Shown here: in pieces, positions 25,900-41,100 of the stretch | Numbering within the stretch: position 1 is the first letter of the stretch | How the letters are laid out: every line of letters starts with the position of its first letter | From: Atherix ibis | Lineage: Eukaryota; Arthropoda; Insecta; Diptera; Athericidae | Reading direction: 5' to 3' | Assembly: GCA_958298945.1 (NCBI GenBank) | Contig: OY282608.1 | Span: forward strand, 20,623,933 to 20,687,932 | Length of the DNA: 64,000 nucleotides | Position numbers and translations under genes: made by a program | The notes under the pieces: generated by a model | The model's database searches: none | The model's input: the letters and a program-made list of their open reading frames with translations, nothing else | Told to the model about the DNA's origin: nothing

Positions 25900-27935
25900 A
25901 AGCTAACAAACCAACAAACCAACAAACCAACAAGCCAACAAACCAACAAGCCAACAAACCAACAAACCAACAAACCAAGTAACCAAAAAGCCAACAAACT
26001 AACAAACCAACAAGCCAACAAGCCAACAAACCAACAAACCAACAAAACAACAAGCCAACAAGCCAACAAACCAACAAACCAACAAGCCAACAAACCAACA
26101 AACCAACAAGCCAACAAACCAACAAACCAACAAACCAACAAACCAAAAAGCCAACAAACCAACAAAACAAAAAACCAACAAACCAACAAACCAACAAGCC
26201 AACAAGCCCACAAGCCAACAAACCAACAAACCAACAAACCAACAAACCAACAAACTAAGTAACCAACAAGCCAACAAACCAACAAACCAACAAGCCAACA
26301 AGCCAACAAACCAACAAACCTACAAACCAACAAGCCAACAAGCCAACAAACCAACAAGCCAACAAACCAACAAACCAACAAACCAACAAGCCAACAAACC
26401 AACAAACCAACAAATCAACAAACCAACAAACAAATAAACCAACAAACCAACAAACCAACAAGCCAACAAACCAACAAGCCAACAAACTAACAAACCAACA
26501 AACAATCTAACCAACAAACCAACAATCCAACAAGCCAACAAACCAACAAACCAACAAACCAACAAACTTAGTAACCAACAAGCCAACAAACCAACAAACC
26601 AATAAGCCAAAAAGCCAACAAACCAACAAACCAACAAGCCAACAAACCAACAAACAAACAAACCAAGTAACCAAAAAGCCAACAAAATAACAAACCAACA
26701 AGCCAACAAGCCAACAAACCAACAAGCCAACAAGCCAACAAACCAACAAACCAACAAACCAACAAACCAACAAACCAATAAACCAAAACACCAACAAACC
26801 AACAAGCCAACAAGCCAACAAACCAACAAACTAACAAACCAACAAGCGAACTAACCAACAAACCAACAAGCCAACAAGCCAACAAACCAACAAACCAACA
26901 AACGAACAAACCAACAAACTAACAAACCAACAAGCCAACAAACCAACAAACCAACAAGCCAACAAATCAACAAACCAACAAACCAACATGCCAACAAACC
27001 AACAAACTAAGTAGCCAACAAGCCAGCAAACCAACAAACTAACAAACCAACAAACGAACTAACCAACAAACCAACAAGCCAACAAGCCAACAAACCAACA
27101 AACCAACAAACGAACAAACCAACAAACTAACAAACCAACAAGCCAACAAGCCAACAAACCAACAAACCAACAAACAAACAAGCCAACAAGCCAACAAACC
27201 AACAAACCAACAAACCAACAAGCCTACAAACCAACAAACCAAAAAACCAACAAACCAACAAACCAACAAGCCAACAAACCAACAAACCAACAAACCAAAA
27301 AACCAACAAACCAATAAACCAACAAACCAACAAACCAACAAACTACAAACCAACAAGCCAACAAACCAACAAACCAACAAACCAAGTAACCAAAAAGCCA
27401 ACAAACTCACAAACCAACAAGCCAACAAGCCAACAAACCAACAAGCCAACAAACCAATAAACCAACAAAGCAACAAGCCAACAAGCCAACAAACCAACAA
27501 ACCAACAAACCAAAAAGCCAACAAACCAACAAACCAACAAGCCAACAAGCCAACAAACCAACAAACCAACAAACCCAGTAACCAAAAAGCCAACAAACTA
27601 ACAAACCAACAAGCCAACAAGACAACAAACCAACAAACCAACAAACCAACAAACCAACAAACCAACAAACCAATAAACCAAAAAACCAACAAACCAACAA
27701 TCCAACAATCCAACAAACCAACAAACTAACAAACCAACAAACGAACTAACCAACAAACCAACAAGCCAACAAGCCAACAAACCAACAAACCAATAAACCC
27801 ACAAACCAACAAACTAACAAACCAACAAGCCAACAAACCAACAAACCAACAAGCCAACAAACCAACAAACCAACAAACCAACATGCCAACAAACCAACAA
27901 ACTAAGTAACCAACAAGCCAATAAACCAACAAACT
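25900..27935. repeat. Region C HOR U3
   Basis: Third copy of the region C unit. It matches U2 at 2,423 bp up to about 27,037 and at 2,167 bp from 27,039 to about 27,935, consistent with U2 alone having the 256-bp insertion. It carries private substitutions against U1 and U2: AAACCCAGTAACC near 27,573 where they have AAACCAAGTAACC, and AAACAAACAAGCC near 27,172 where they have AAACACACAAGCC. Its right part falls inside the 2,943-bp duplication. Confidence 0.85.
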
Positions 27936-29453
27936 AACAAACCAACAAACGAACTAACCAACAAACCAACAAGCCAACAAGCCAACAAACCAATAAACCA
28001 ACAAACCAACAAACTAAGTAACCAAAAAGCCAACAAACCAACAAACCAACAAAGCAACAAGCCAACAAGCCAACAAGCCAACAAACCAACAAGCCAACAA
28101 ACCAACAAACGAACAAACCAAACAAACTAACAAACCAACAAACCGACAAACCAACAAGCCAACAAACCAACAAACCAACAAGCCAACAAACCAACAAACC
28201 AACAAACCAAGTAACCAAAAAGCCAACAAACTCACAAACCAACAAGCCAACAAGCCAAAAACCAACAAGCCAACAAACCAATAAACCAACAAAGCAACAA
28301 GCCAACAAGCCAACAAACCAACAAACCAACAAACCAAAAAGCCAACAAACCAACAAACCAACAAGCCAACAAGCCAACAAACCAACAAACCAACAAACCA
28401 AGTAACCAAAAAGCCAACAAACTAACAAACCAACAAGCCAACAAGACAACAAACCAACAAACCAACAAACCAACAAACCAACAAACCAACAAACCAACAA
28501 ACCAACAAACCAATAAACCAAAAAACCAACAAACCAACAAGCCAACAATCCAACAAACCAACAAACTAACAAACCAACAAACCAACAAACCAACAAGCCA
28601 ACAAGCCAACAAACCAACAAACCAACAAACCAAGTAACCAAAAAGCCAACAAACTAACAAACCAACAAGCCAACAAGCCAACAAGCCAACAAACCAACAA
28701 ACCAACAAACCAAGTAACCAAAAAGCCAACAAACTAACAAACCAACAAGCCAACAAGACAACAAACCAACAAACCAACAAACCAACAAACCAACAAACCA
28801 ACAAACCAACAAACCAACAAACCAATAAACCAAAAAACCAACAAACCAACAAGCCAACAATCCAACAAACCAACAAACTAACAAACCAACAAACGAACTA
28901 ACCAACAAACCAACAAGCCAACAAGCCAACAAACCAACAAACCAACAAACCCACAAACCAACAAACTAACAAACCAACAAGCCAACAAACCAACAAACCA
29001 ACAAGCCAACAAACCAACAAACCAACAAACCAACATGCCAACAAACCAACAAACTAAGTAACCAACAAGCCAACAAACCAACAAACTAACAAACCAACAA
29101 ACGAACTAACCAACAAACCAACAAGCCAACAAGCCAACAAACCAATAAACCAACAAACCAACAAACTAAGTAACCAACAAGCCAACAAACCAACAAACCA
29201 ACAAGCCAACAAGCCAACAAACCAACAAACCAACAAGCCAACAAACCAACAAACCAACAAACCAAAAAACCAACAAACCAACAAACCAACAAACCAACAA
29301 ATCAACAAACCAACAAGCCAACAAGCCAACAAACCAACAAACCAGCAAACCAACAAGCCAACAAACCAACAAGCCAACAAGCCAACAAACCAACAAACCA
29401 ACAAAGCAACAAGCTAACAAGCCAACAAACCAACAAACCAACAAGCCAACAAA
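26511..29453. repeat. 2,943-bp tandem duplication, first copy
   Basis: CTAAGTAACC near 27,902 recurs near 30,845, an offset of 2,943 bp, and this offset holds across the entire block. All of more than ten long derived reading frames in this interval reappear with identical translations. The only mismatch I noticed by eye is at the edge (T at 26,525 in AACAATCC against G in the second copy). Private U3 words such as AAACCCAGTAACC are in both copies, so the event followed the divergence of U3. Confidence 0.93.
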
Positions 29454-32453
29454 CCAACAAACCAACAAGCCAACAAGCCAACAAACCAACAAACCAACAA
29501 ACCAACAAACTTAGTAACCAACAAGCCAACAAACCAACAAACCAATAAGCCAAAAAGCCAACAAACCAACAAACCAACAAGCCAACAAACCAACAAACAA
29601 ACAAACCAAGTAACCAAAAAGCCAACAAAATAACAAACCAACAAGCCAACAAGCCAACAAACCAACAAGCCAACAAGCCAACAAACCAACAAACCAACAA
29701 ACCAACAAACCAACAAACCAATAAACCAAAACACCAACAAACCAACAAGCCAACAAGCCAACAAACCAACAAACTAACAAACCAACAAGCGAACTAACCA
29801 ACAAACCAACAAGCCAACAAGCCAACAAACCAACAAACCAACAAACGAACAAACCAACAAACTAACAAACCAACAAGCCAACAAACCAACAAACCAACAA
29901 GCCAACAAATCAACAAACCAACAAACCAACATGCCAACAAACCAACAAACTAAGTAGCCAACAAGCCAGCAAACCAACAAACTAACAAACCAACAAACGA
30001 ACTAACCAACAAACCAACAAGCCAACAAGCCAACAAACCAACAAACCAACAAACGAACAAACCAACAAACTAACAAACCAACAAGCCAACAAGCCAACAA
30101 ACCAACAAACCAACAAACAAACAAGCCAACAAGCCAACAAACCAACAAACCAACAAACCAACAAGCCTACAAACCAACAAACCAAAAAACCAACAAACCA
30201 ACAAACCAACAAGCCAACAAACCAACAAACCAACAAACCAAAAAACCAACAAACCAATAAACCAACAAACCAACAAACCAACAAACTACAAACCAACAAG
30301 CCAACAAACCAACAAACCAACAAACCAAGTAACCAAAAAGCCAACAAACTCACAAACCAACAAGCCAACAAGCCAACAAACCAACAAGCCAACAAACCAA
30401 TAAACCAACAAAGCAACAAGCCAACAAGCCAACAAACCAACAAACCAACAAACCAAAAAGCCAACAAACCAACAAACCAACAAGCCAACAAGCCAACAAA
30501 CCAACAAACCAACAAACCCAGTAACCAAAAAGCCAACAAACTAACAAACCAACAAGCCAACAAGACAACAAACCAACAAACCAACAAACCAACAAACCAA
30601 CAAACCAACAAACCAATAAACCAAAAAACCAACAAACCAACAATCCAACAATCCAACAAACCAACAAACTAACAAACCAACAAACGAACTAACCAACAAA
30701 CCAACAAGCCAACAAGCCAACAAACCAACAAACCAATAAACCCACAAACCAACAAACTAACAAACCAACAAGCCAACAAACCAACAAACCAACAAGCCAA
30801 CAAACCAACAAACCAACAAACCAACATGCCAACAAACCAACAAACTAAGTAACCAACAAGCCAATAAACCAACAAACTAACAAACCAACAAACGAACTAA
30901 CCAACAAACCAACAAGCCAACAAGCCAACAAACCAATAAACCAACAAACCAACAAACTAAGTAACCAAAAAGCCAACAAACCAACAAACCAACAAAGCAA
31001 CAAGCCAACAAGCCAACAAGCCAACAAACCAACAAGCCAACAAACCAACAAACGAACAAACCAAACAAACTAACAAACCAACAAACCGACAAACCAACAA
31101 GCCAACAAACCAACAAACCAACAAGCCAACAAACCAACAAACCAACAAACCAAGTAACCAAAAAGCCAACAAACTCACAAACCAACAAGCCAACAAGCCA
31201 AAAACCAACAAGCCAACAAACCAATAAACCAACAAAGCAACAAGCCAACAAGCCAACAAACCAACAAACCAACAAACCAAAAAGCCAACAAACCAACAAA
31301 CCAACAAGCCAACAAGCCAACAAACCAACAAACCAACAAACCAAGTAACCAAAAAGCCAACAAACTAACAAACCAACAAGCCAACAAGACAACAAACCAA
31401 CAAACCAACAAACCAACAAACCAACAAACCAACAAACCAACAAACCAACAAACCAATAAACCAAAAAACCAACAAACCAACAAGCCAACAATCCAACAAA
31501 CCAACAAACTAACAAACCAACAAACCAACAAACCAACAAGCCAACAAGCCAACAAACCAACAAACCAACAAACCAAGTAACCAAAAAGCCAACAAACTAA
31601 CAAACCAACAAGCCAACAAGCCAACAAGCCAACAAACCAACAAACCAACAAACCAAGTAACCAAAAAGCCAACAAACTAACAAACCAACAAGCCAACAAG
31701 ACAACAAACCAACAAACCAACAAACCAACAAACCAACAAACCAACAAACCAACAAACCAACAAACCAATAAACCAAAAAACCAACAAACCAACAAGCCAA
31801 CAATCCAACAAACCAACAAACTAACAAACCAACAAACGAACTAACCAACAAACCAACAAGCCAACAAGCCAACAAACCAACAAACCAACAAACCCACAAA
31901 CCAACAAACTAACAAACCAACAAGCCAACAAACCAACAAACCAACAAGCCAACAAACCAACAAACCAACAAACCAACATGCCAACAAACCAACAAACTAA
32001 GTAACCAACAAGCCAACAAACCAACAAACTAACAAACCAACAAACGAACTAACCAACAAACCAACAAGCCAACAAGCCAACAAACCAATAAACCAACAAA
32101 CCAACAAACTAAGTAACCAACAAGCCAACAAACCAACAAACCAACAAGCCAACAAGCCAACAAACCAACAAACCAACAAGCCAACAAACCAACAAACCAA
32201 CAAACCAAAAAACCAACAAACCAACAAACCAACAAACCAACAAATCAACAAACCAACAAGCCAACAAGCCAACAAACCAACAAACCAGCAAACCAACAAG
32301 CCAACAAACCAACAAGCCAACAAGCCAACAAACCAACAAACCAACAAAGCAACAAGCTAACAAGCCAACAAACCAACAAACCAACAAGCCAACAAACCAA
32401 CAAACCAACAAGCCAACAAGCCAACAAACCAACAAACCAACAAACCAACAAAC
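29454..32453. repeat. 2,943-bp tandem duplication, second copy
   Basis: Direct repeat of the preceding block; similarity extends 57 bp past one unit to 32,453, where the first copy has AAACTTAG and this one AAACCAAC. The extension is expected when the breakpoint falls in short homology. Identity this high over about 3 kb of a mutable repeat implies a very recent event or duplicated placement in assembly. Confidence 0.93.
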
Positions 32454-35400
32454 CAACAAACCAACAAGCCAACAAACCAAAAAACCAACAAGCCAACAAA
32501 CCAACAAACCAACAAACCAACAAACCAACAAGCCAACAAGCCAACAAACCAACAAGCCAACAAACCAACAAGCCAACTAACCAACAAACCAACAAACCAA
32601 GTAACCAAAAAGCCAACAAACTAACAAACCAACAAGCCAACAAGCCAACAAACCAACAAACCAACAAAGCAACAAGCCAACAAGCCAACAAACCAACAAA
32701 CCAACAAACCAACAAGCCAACAAACCAACAAACCAACAAGCCAACAAGCCAACAAACCAACAAACCAACAAGCCAGCAAACCAACAAACCAAAAAAGTCA
32801 CAAACCAACAAGCCAACAAGCCAACAAACCAACAAGCCAACAAACCAATAAACCAACAAAGCAACAAGCCAACAAGCGAACAAGCCAACAAACCAACAAA
32901 CCAACAAGCCAACAAACCAACAAACCAACAAGCCAACAAGCCAACAATCCAACAAACCAACAAACCAAGTAACCGAAAAGCTAACAAACTAACAAACCAA
33001 CAAGCCAACAAGCCAACAAACCAACAAACCAACAAACTAACAAACTAAGTAACCAACAAGCCAACAAACCAACAAACTAACAAACCAAAGAACGAACTAA
33101 CCAACAAACCAACAAGCCAACAAGCCAACAAACCAACAAAACAACAAACCAACAAACCAACAAACTAAGTAACCAACAAGCCAACAAACCAACAAACCAA
33201 CAAGCCAACAAGCCAACAAACCAACAAACCAACAAGCCAACAAACCAACAAACCAACAAACCAAAAAACCAACAAACCAACAAACTAAGTAACCAACAAG
33301 CCAACAAACCAACAAACCAACAAGCCAACAAACCAACAAACCAACAAACCAACATGCCAACAAACCAACAAACTAAGTAACCAACAAGCCAACAAACCAA
33401 CAAACTAACAAACCAACAAACGAACTAACCAACAAACCAACAAGCCAACAAGCCAACAAACCAATAAACCAACAAACCAACAAACTAAGTAACCAACAAG
33501 CCAACAAACCAACAAACCAACAAGCCAACGAGCCAACAAACCAACAAACCAACAAGCCAACAAACCAACAAACCAAAAAACCAACAAACCAACAAACCAA
33601 CAAACCAACAAATCAACAAACCAACAAGCCAATAAGCCAACAAACCAACAAACCAACAAACCAACAAGCCAACAAACCAACAAGCCAACAAGTCAACAAA
33701 CCAACAAAGCAACAAGCTAACAAGCCAACAAACCAACAAGCCAACAAACCAACAAACCAACAAGCCAACAAGCCAACAAACCAACAAACCAACAAACCAA
33801 CAAACCAACAAGCCAACACACCAACAAACCAACAAGCCAACAAACCAACAAACCAACAAACCAACAAACCAACAAGCCAGCAAGCCAACAAACCAACAAG
33901 CCAACAAACAAACAAGCCAACAAACCAACAAACCAACAAACCAAGTAACCAAAAAGCGAACAAACTAACAAAACAACACGCCAACAAGCCAACAAACCAA
34001 CAAACCAATTAAGCAACAAGCCAACAAGCCAACAAACCAACAAACCAACAAGCCAACAAACCAACAAACCAACAACCCAACAACCCAACAAACCAACAAA
34101 CCAACAAGCCAGCAAACCAACAAACCAAAAACTCACAAACCAACAAGCCAACAAGCCAACAAACCAACAAGCCAACAAACCAATAAACCAACAAAGCAAC
34201 AAGCCAACAAGCCAATAAACCAACAAAGCAACAAGCCAACAAGCCAACAAACCAACAAACCAACAAGCCAACAAACCAGCAAACCAACAAGCCAACAAGC
34301 CAACAAACCAACAAACCAACAAACCAAGTAACCGAAAAGCTAACAAACTAACAAACCAACAAGCCAACAAGTCAACAAACCAACAAACCAACAAACCAAC
34401 AAACTAAGTAACCAACAAGCCAACAAACCAACAAACTAACAAACCAACAAACGAACTAACCAACAAACCAACAAGCCAACAAGCCAACAAACCAACAAAA
34501 CAACAAACCAACAAACCAACAAACTAAGTAACCAACAAGCCAACAAACCAACAAGCCAACAAGCCAACAAACAACAAACCAACAAGCCAACAAACCAACA
34601 AACCAACAAACCAAAAAACCAACAAACCAACAAACCATCAAACCAACAAACCAACAAGCCAACAAGCCAACAAACCAACAAACCAACAAACCAACAAGCC
34701 AACAAACCAACAAGCCAACAAACCAACAAACCTAGTAACCAAAAAGCCAACAAACTAACAAACCAACAAGCCAACAAGCCAACAAACCAACAAACCAACA
34801 AAGCAGCAAGCCAACAAGCCAAACAAAACAACAAACCAACAAGCCAACAAACCAACAAACCAACAAGCCTACAAGCCAACAAACCAACAAATCAACAAAC
34901 CAACAAACCAACAAACCAACAAACCAAAAACCGACAAACCAACAAACCAACAAGCCAACAAGCCAACAAACCAACAAACCAACAAGCCAACAAACCAACA
35001 AACCAACAAACTAAGTAACCAACAAGCCAACAAACCAACAAACTAACAAGCCACCAAGCCAACAAACCAACAAACCAACAAGCCAACAAACCAACATACT
35101 AACAAACCAAAAAACCAACAAACCAACAAACCAACAAACCAACAAACCAACAAACCAACAAACCAATAAGCCAACAAACCAACAAACCAACAAACCAACA
35201 AACCAAGTAACCAAAAAGCCAACAAACTCACAAACCAACAAGCCAACAAGCCAACAAACCAACAAGCCAACAAACCAACAAACCAACAAAGCAATAAGCC
35301 AACAAGCCAACAAACCAACAAACCAACAAACCAAAATACCAACAAACCAACAAACTAAGTAACCAACAAGGCAACAAACTAACAAACCAACAAGCCAACA

Positions 35401-36640
35401 AGCCAACAAACCAACAAACCAACAAACCAACAAACCAAGTAACCAACAACCAACAAACCATCAAACGAACAAAGCAACAAACCAACAAACCAACAAACCA
35501 ACAAGCCAACAAACCAACAAACAAATAAACCGACAAACCAACAAACAAATAAACCACAAACCAACAAACCAACAAACCAACAAACCAACAAACCAACAAA
35601 CCAACAAACTAACAAACTAACAAACCAACAAGCCAACAAACCAACAAACCAACAAGCCAACAAACCAACAAACTAAGTAACGAACAAGCCAACAAACCAA
35701 CAAACCAAGTAACCAAAAAGCCAACAAACTAACAAACCAACAAGCCAACAAACCAACAAGCCAACAAACCAACAAACCAACAAGCCAACAAACCAACAAA
35801 CCAAAAAACCAACAAACCAACAAACCAAAAAACCAACAACCAACAAGCCAACAAGCCAACAAACCAACAAACCAACAAGCCAACACACCAACAAACCAAC
35901 AAACTAAGTAACCAACAAGCCAACAAACCAACAAACCAACAAGCCAACAAGCCAACAAACCAACAAACCAACAAGCCAACAAACCAACATACCAACAAAC
36001 CAAAAAACCAACAAACCAACAAACCAACAAACCAACAAACCAACAAACCAACAAGCCAACAAACCAACAAACCAACAAACCAACAAACCAAGTAACCAAA
36101 AAGCCAACAAACTCACAAACCAACAAACCAACAAGCCAACAAACCAACAAGCCAACAAACCAACATACCAACAAGCCAACAAGCCAACAAACCAACAAAC
36201 CAACAAGCCAACAAACCAACAAACCAACAAGCCAACAAACCAACATACCAACAAACCAAGAAACCAACAAACCAACAAAACAACAAACCAACAAACCAAC
36301 AAACCAACAAACTAACAAAATAATAAACCAAAAAACCAACAAACTACAAGCCTACAAGCCAACAAACCAACAAACTAACAAACCAACAAACGAACTAACC
36401 AAGAAACCAACAAGCCAACAAGCCAACAAACCAACAAACCAACAAACCAACAAGCCAACAAACCAACAAACCAACAAACTAAGTAACCAACAAGCCAACA
36501 AACCAACAAACCAACAAGCCAACAAGCCAACAAACCAACAAACCAACAAGCCAACAAACCAACAAACCAACAAACCAAAAAACCAACAAACCAACAAACC
36601 AACAAACTAAGTAACCAACAAGCCAACAAACCAACAAACC
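32454..36640. repeat. Region D, first large HOR block
   Basis: The rare word AACCGAAAAGCTAAC (CCGAAAAG at 32973, 34332 and 37591) and the slip word CCAAACAAAACAAC (near 34819 and 38086) link this block to the next. The offset is 3,259 bp at the first marker, 3,267 at the second and 3,148-3,149 from about 35,450. The one-octamer change and the later loss of roughly 120 bp show that indels accumulate in whole repeat units. The left part (32,454-33,000) is generic octamers with CATGCC-type cassettes. Confidence 0.78.
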
Positions 36641-39600
36641 AACAAGCCAACAAACCAATAAACCAACAAACCAACATGCCAACAAACCAACAAACTAAGT
36701 AACCAACAAGCCAACAAACCAACAAACTAACAAACCAACAAACGAACTAACCAACAAACCAACAAGCCAACAAGCCAACAAACCAATAAACCAACAAACT
36801 AAGTAACCAACAAGCCAACAAACCAACAAACCAACAAGCCAACAAGCCAACAAAACAACAAACCAACAAGCCAACAAACCAACAAACCAAAAAACCAACA
36901 AACCAACAAACCAACAAACCAACAAATCAACAAACCAACAAGCCAACAAGCCAACAAACCAACAAACCAACAAACCAACAAGCCAATAAACCAACAAGCC
37001 AACAAGTCAACAAACCAACAAACCAACAAACCAACAAGCCAACAAACCAACAAACCAACAAGCCAACAAGCCAACAAACCAACAAACCAACAAACCAACA
37101 AGCCAACAAACCAACAAACCAACAAGCCAACAAACCAACAAACCAACAAACCAACAAACCAACAAGCCAGCAAGCCAACAAACCAACAAGCCAACAAACC
37201 AACAAGCCAACAAACCAACAAACCAAAAAAACCAAGTAACCAAAAAGTCAACAAACTAACAAACCAACAAGCCAACAAGCCAACAAACCAACAAACCAAT
37301 AAAGCAACAAGCCAACAAGCCAACAAACCAACAAACCAACAAGCCAACAAACCAACAAACCAACAACCCAACAAGCCAACAAACCAACAAACCAACAAGC
37401 CAGCAAACCAACAAACCAAAAACTCACAAACCAACAAGCCAACAAGCCAACAAACCAACAAGCCAACAAACCAATAAACCAACAAAGCAACAAGCCAACA
37501 AGCCAACAAACCAACAAACCAACAAGCCAACAAACCAACAAACCAACAAGCCAACAAGCAAACAAACCAACAAACCAACAAACCAAGTAACCGAAAAGCT
37601 AACAAACTAACAAACCAACAAGCCAACAAGTCAACAAACCAACAAACCAACAAACCAACAAACTAAGTAACCAACAAGCCAACAAACCAACAAACTAACA
37701 AACCAACAAACGAACTGACCAACAAACCAACAAGCCAACAAGCCAACAAACCAACAAAACAACAAACCAACAAACCAACAAACTAAGTAACCATCAAGCC
37801 AACAAACCAACAAGCCAACAAGCCAACAAACAACAAACCAACAAGCCAACAAACCAACAAACCAACAAACCAAAAAACCAACAAACCAACAAACCAACAA
37901 ACCAACAAACCAACAAACCAACAAGCCAACAAGCCAACAAACCAACAAACCAACAAACCAACAAGCCAACAAACCAACAAGCCAACAAACCAACAAACCA
38001 AGTAACCAAAAAGCCAACAAATTAACAAACCAACAAGCCAACAAGCCAACAAACCAACAAACCAACAAAGCAGCAAGCCAACAAGCCAAACAAAACAACA
38101 AACCAACAAGCCAACAAGCCAACAAACCAACAAACCAACAAGCCAACAAACCAACAAACCAACAAACTAAGTAACCAAGAAGCCAACAAACCAACAAACT
38201 AACAAGCCACCAAGCCAACAAACCAACAAACCAACAAGCCAACAAACCAACATACTAACAAACCAAAAAACCAACAAACCAACAAACCAACAAACCAACA
38301 AACCAACAAACCAATAAGCCAACAAACCAACAAACCAACAAACCAACAAACCAAGTAACCAAAAAGCCAACAAACTCACAAACCAACAAGCCAACAAGCC
38401 AACAAACCAACAAGCCAACAAACCAACAAACCAACAAAGCAATAAGCCAACAAGCCAACAAACCAACAAACCAACAAACCAAAATACCAACAAACCAACA
38501 AACTAAGTAACCAACAAGGCAAAAAACCAACAAACCAACAAGCCAACAAGCCAACAAACCAACAAACCAACAAACCAACAAACCAAGTAACCAACAACCA
38601 ACAAACCATCAAACGAACAAAGCAACAAACCAACAAACCAACAAACCAACAAGCCAACAAACCAACAAACAAATTAACCAACAAACCAACAAACAAATAA
38701 ACCAACAAACCAACAAACCAACAAACCAACAAACCAACAAACCAACAAACTAACAAACTAACAAACTAACAAACCAACAAGCCAACAAACCAACAAACCA
38801 ACAAGCCAACAAACCAACAAACTAAGTAACGAACAAGCCAACAAACCAACAAACCAAGTAACCAAAAAGCCAACAAACTAACAAACCAACAAGCCAACAA
38901 ACCAACAAGCCAACAAACCAACAAACCAACAAGCCAACAAACCAACAAACCAAAAAACCAACAAACCAACAAACCAAAAAACCAACAACCAACAAGCCAA
39001 CAAGCCAACAAACCAACAAACCAACAAGCCAACAAACCAACAAACCAACAAACTAAGTAACCAACAAGCCAACAAACCAACAAACCAACAAGCCAACAAG
39101 CCAACAAGCCAACAAACCAACAAACCAACAAGCCAACAAACCAACATACCAACAAACCAAAAAACCAACAAACCAACAAACCAACAAACCAACAAACCAA
39201 CAAACCAACAAGCCAACAAACCAACAAACCAACAAACCAACAAACCAAGTAACCAAAAAGCCAACAAACTCACAAACCAACAAGCCAACAAGCCAACAAA
39301 CCAACAAGCCATTAAACCAATAAACCAACAAAGCAACAAGCCAACAAGCCAACAAACCAACAAACCAACAAGCCAACAAACCCACATACCAACAAGCCAA
39401 CAAGCCAACAAACCAACAAACCAACAAGCCAACAAACCAACAAACCAACAAGCCAACAAACCAACATACCAACAAACCAAGAAACCAACAAACCAACAAA
39501 ACAACAAACCAACAAACCAACAAACCAACAAACTAACAAACCAATAAACCAAAAAACCAACAAACTACAAGCCTACAAGCCAACAAACCAACAAACTAAC

Positions 39601-39650
39601 AAACCAACAAACGAACTAACCAAGAAACCAACAAACCAACAAGCCAACAA
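36641..39650. repeat. Region D, second large HOR block
   Basis: Copy of the preceding block. It shares CCGAAAAG, CCAAACAAAACAAC, the CCATCAAACG cassette (35458 and 38606) and CTACAAGCCTAC (36344 and 39565). Copy-specific differences include ACGAACTGACC near 37,714 and loss of an irregular unit near 38,690. Confidence 0.78.
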
Positions 39651-41100
39651 ACCAACAAACCAACAAACCAACAAGCCAACAAACCAACAAACCAACAAGC
39701 CAACAAACCAACAAACCAACAAACCAACATGCCAACAAACCAACAAACTAAGTAACCAACAAATCAACAAACCAACAAACTAACAAACTAACAAACGAAC
39801 TAACCAACAAACTAACAAGCCAACAAGCCAACAAACCAACAAACCAACAAACCAACAAACTAAGTAACCAACAAGCCAACAAACCAACAAACCAACAAGC
39901 CAATAAGCCAACAAACCAACAAACCAACAAGCCAACAAACCAACAAACCAACAAACCAAAAAACCAACAAACCAACAAACCAACAAACCAACAAACCAAC
40001 AAACCAACAAGCCAACAAGCCAACAAACCAACAAACCAACAAACCAACAAGCCAACAAACCAACAAGCCAACAAACTAACAAACCAACAAACCAAGTAAC
40101 CAAAAAGCCAACAAACTAACAAACCAACAAGCCAACAACCCTACAAACCAACAAACCAACAAAGCAACAAGCCAACAAACCAAAAAACCAACAAACCAAC
40201 AAGCCAACCAACCAACAAACCAACAAGCCAACAAGCCAACAAACCAACAAACCAACAAACCAACAAGCCAACAAACCAACAAACCAACAAGCCAACAAAC
40301 CAACAAACCAACAAACCAACAAGCCAACAAGCCAAGAAAACAACAAGCCAACAAACCAACAAGCCAACAAACCAACAAACCAACAAACCAAGTAACCAAA
40401 AAGCCAACAAACTAACAAACCAACAAACCAACAAGCCAACAAACCAACATACCAACAAAGCAACAAGCCAACAAGCCAACAAACCAACAAACCAACAAGC
40501 CAACAAACTAACAAACCAATAAGCCAACAAGCCAATAAACCAACAAACCAACAAACCAACAAGCCAACAAACCAACAAACCAAAAAACTCACTAACCAAC
40601 AAGCCAACAAGCCAACAAACCAACAAGCCAACAAACCAATAAACCAACAAAGCAACAAGTCAACAAGCCAACAAACCAACAAACCAACAAGCCAACAAAC
40701 CAACAAACCAACAAACCAAGTAACCAAAAAGCCAACAAACTAACAAACCAACAAGCTAACAAGCCAACAAACCAACAAACCAACAAACCAACAAACCAAC
40801 AGACCAACAAACCAACAAACCAATAAACCAAAAAACCAACAAATCAACAAGCCAACAAGCCAACAAACCAACAAACTAACAAACCAACAAACGAACTAAC
40901 CAACAAACCAACAAGCCAACAAGCCAACAAACCAACAAGCCAACAAACCAACAAACCAACAAACTAACAAACCAACAAGCCAACAAACCAATAACCAACA
41001 AAACAACAAACCAACATGCCAACAAACCAACAAACGAACTAACCAACAAACCAACAAGCCAACAAGCCAACAAACCAACAAACCAACAAACCAACAAACC
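39050..41100. repeat. 2,062-bp tandem pair, first copy
   Basis: CTACAAGCCTAC at 39565 recurs at 41627, exactly 2,062 bp away, and several long derived frames recur at the same offset. Near the left edge the offset is 2,046 (CATACC at 39145 and 41191). At the right edge it is 1,998 (ATAACCAACAAAACAAC near 40,991 and 42,989). All of these differ by multiples of 8. The left part overlaps the end of the 3.15-kb block, so the two duplications are nested. Confidence 0.85.
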
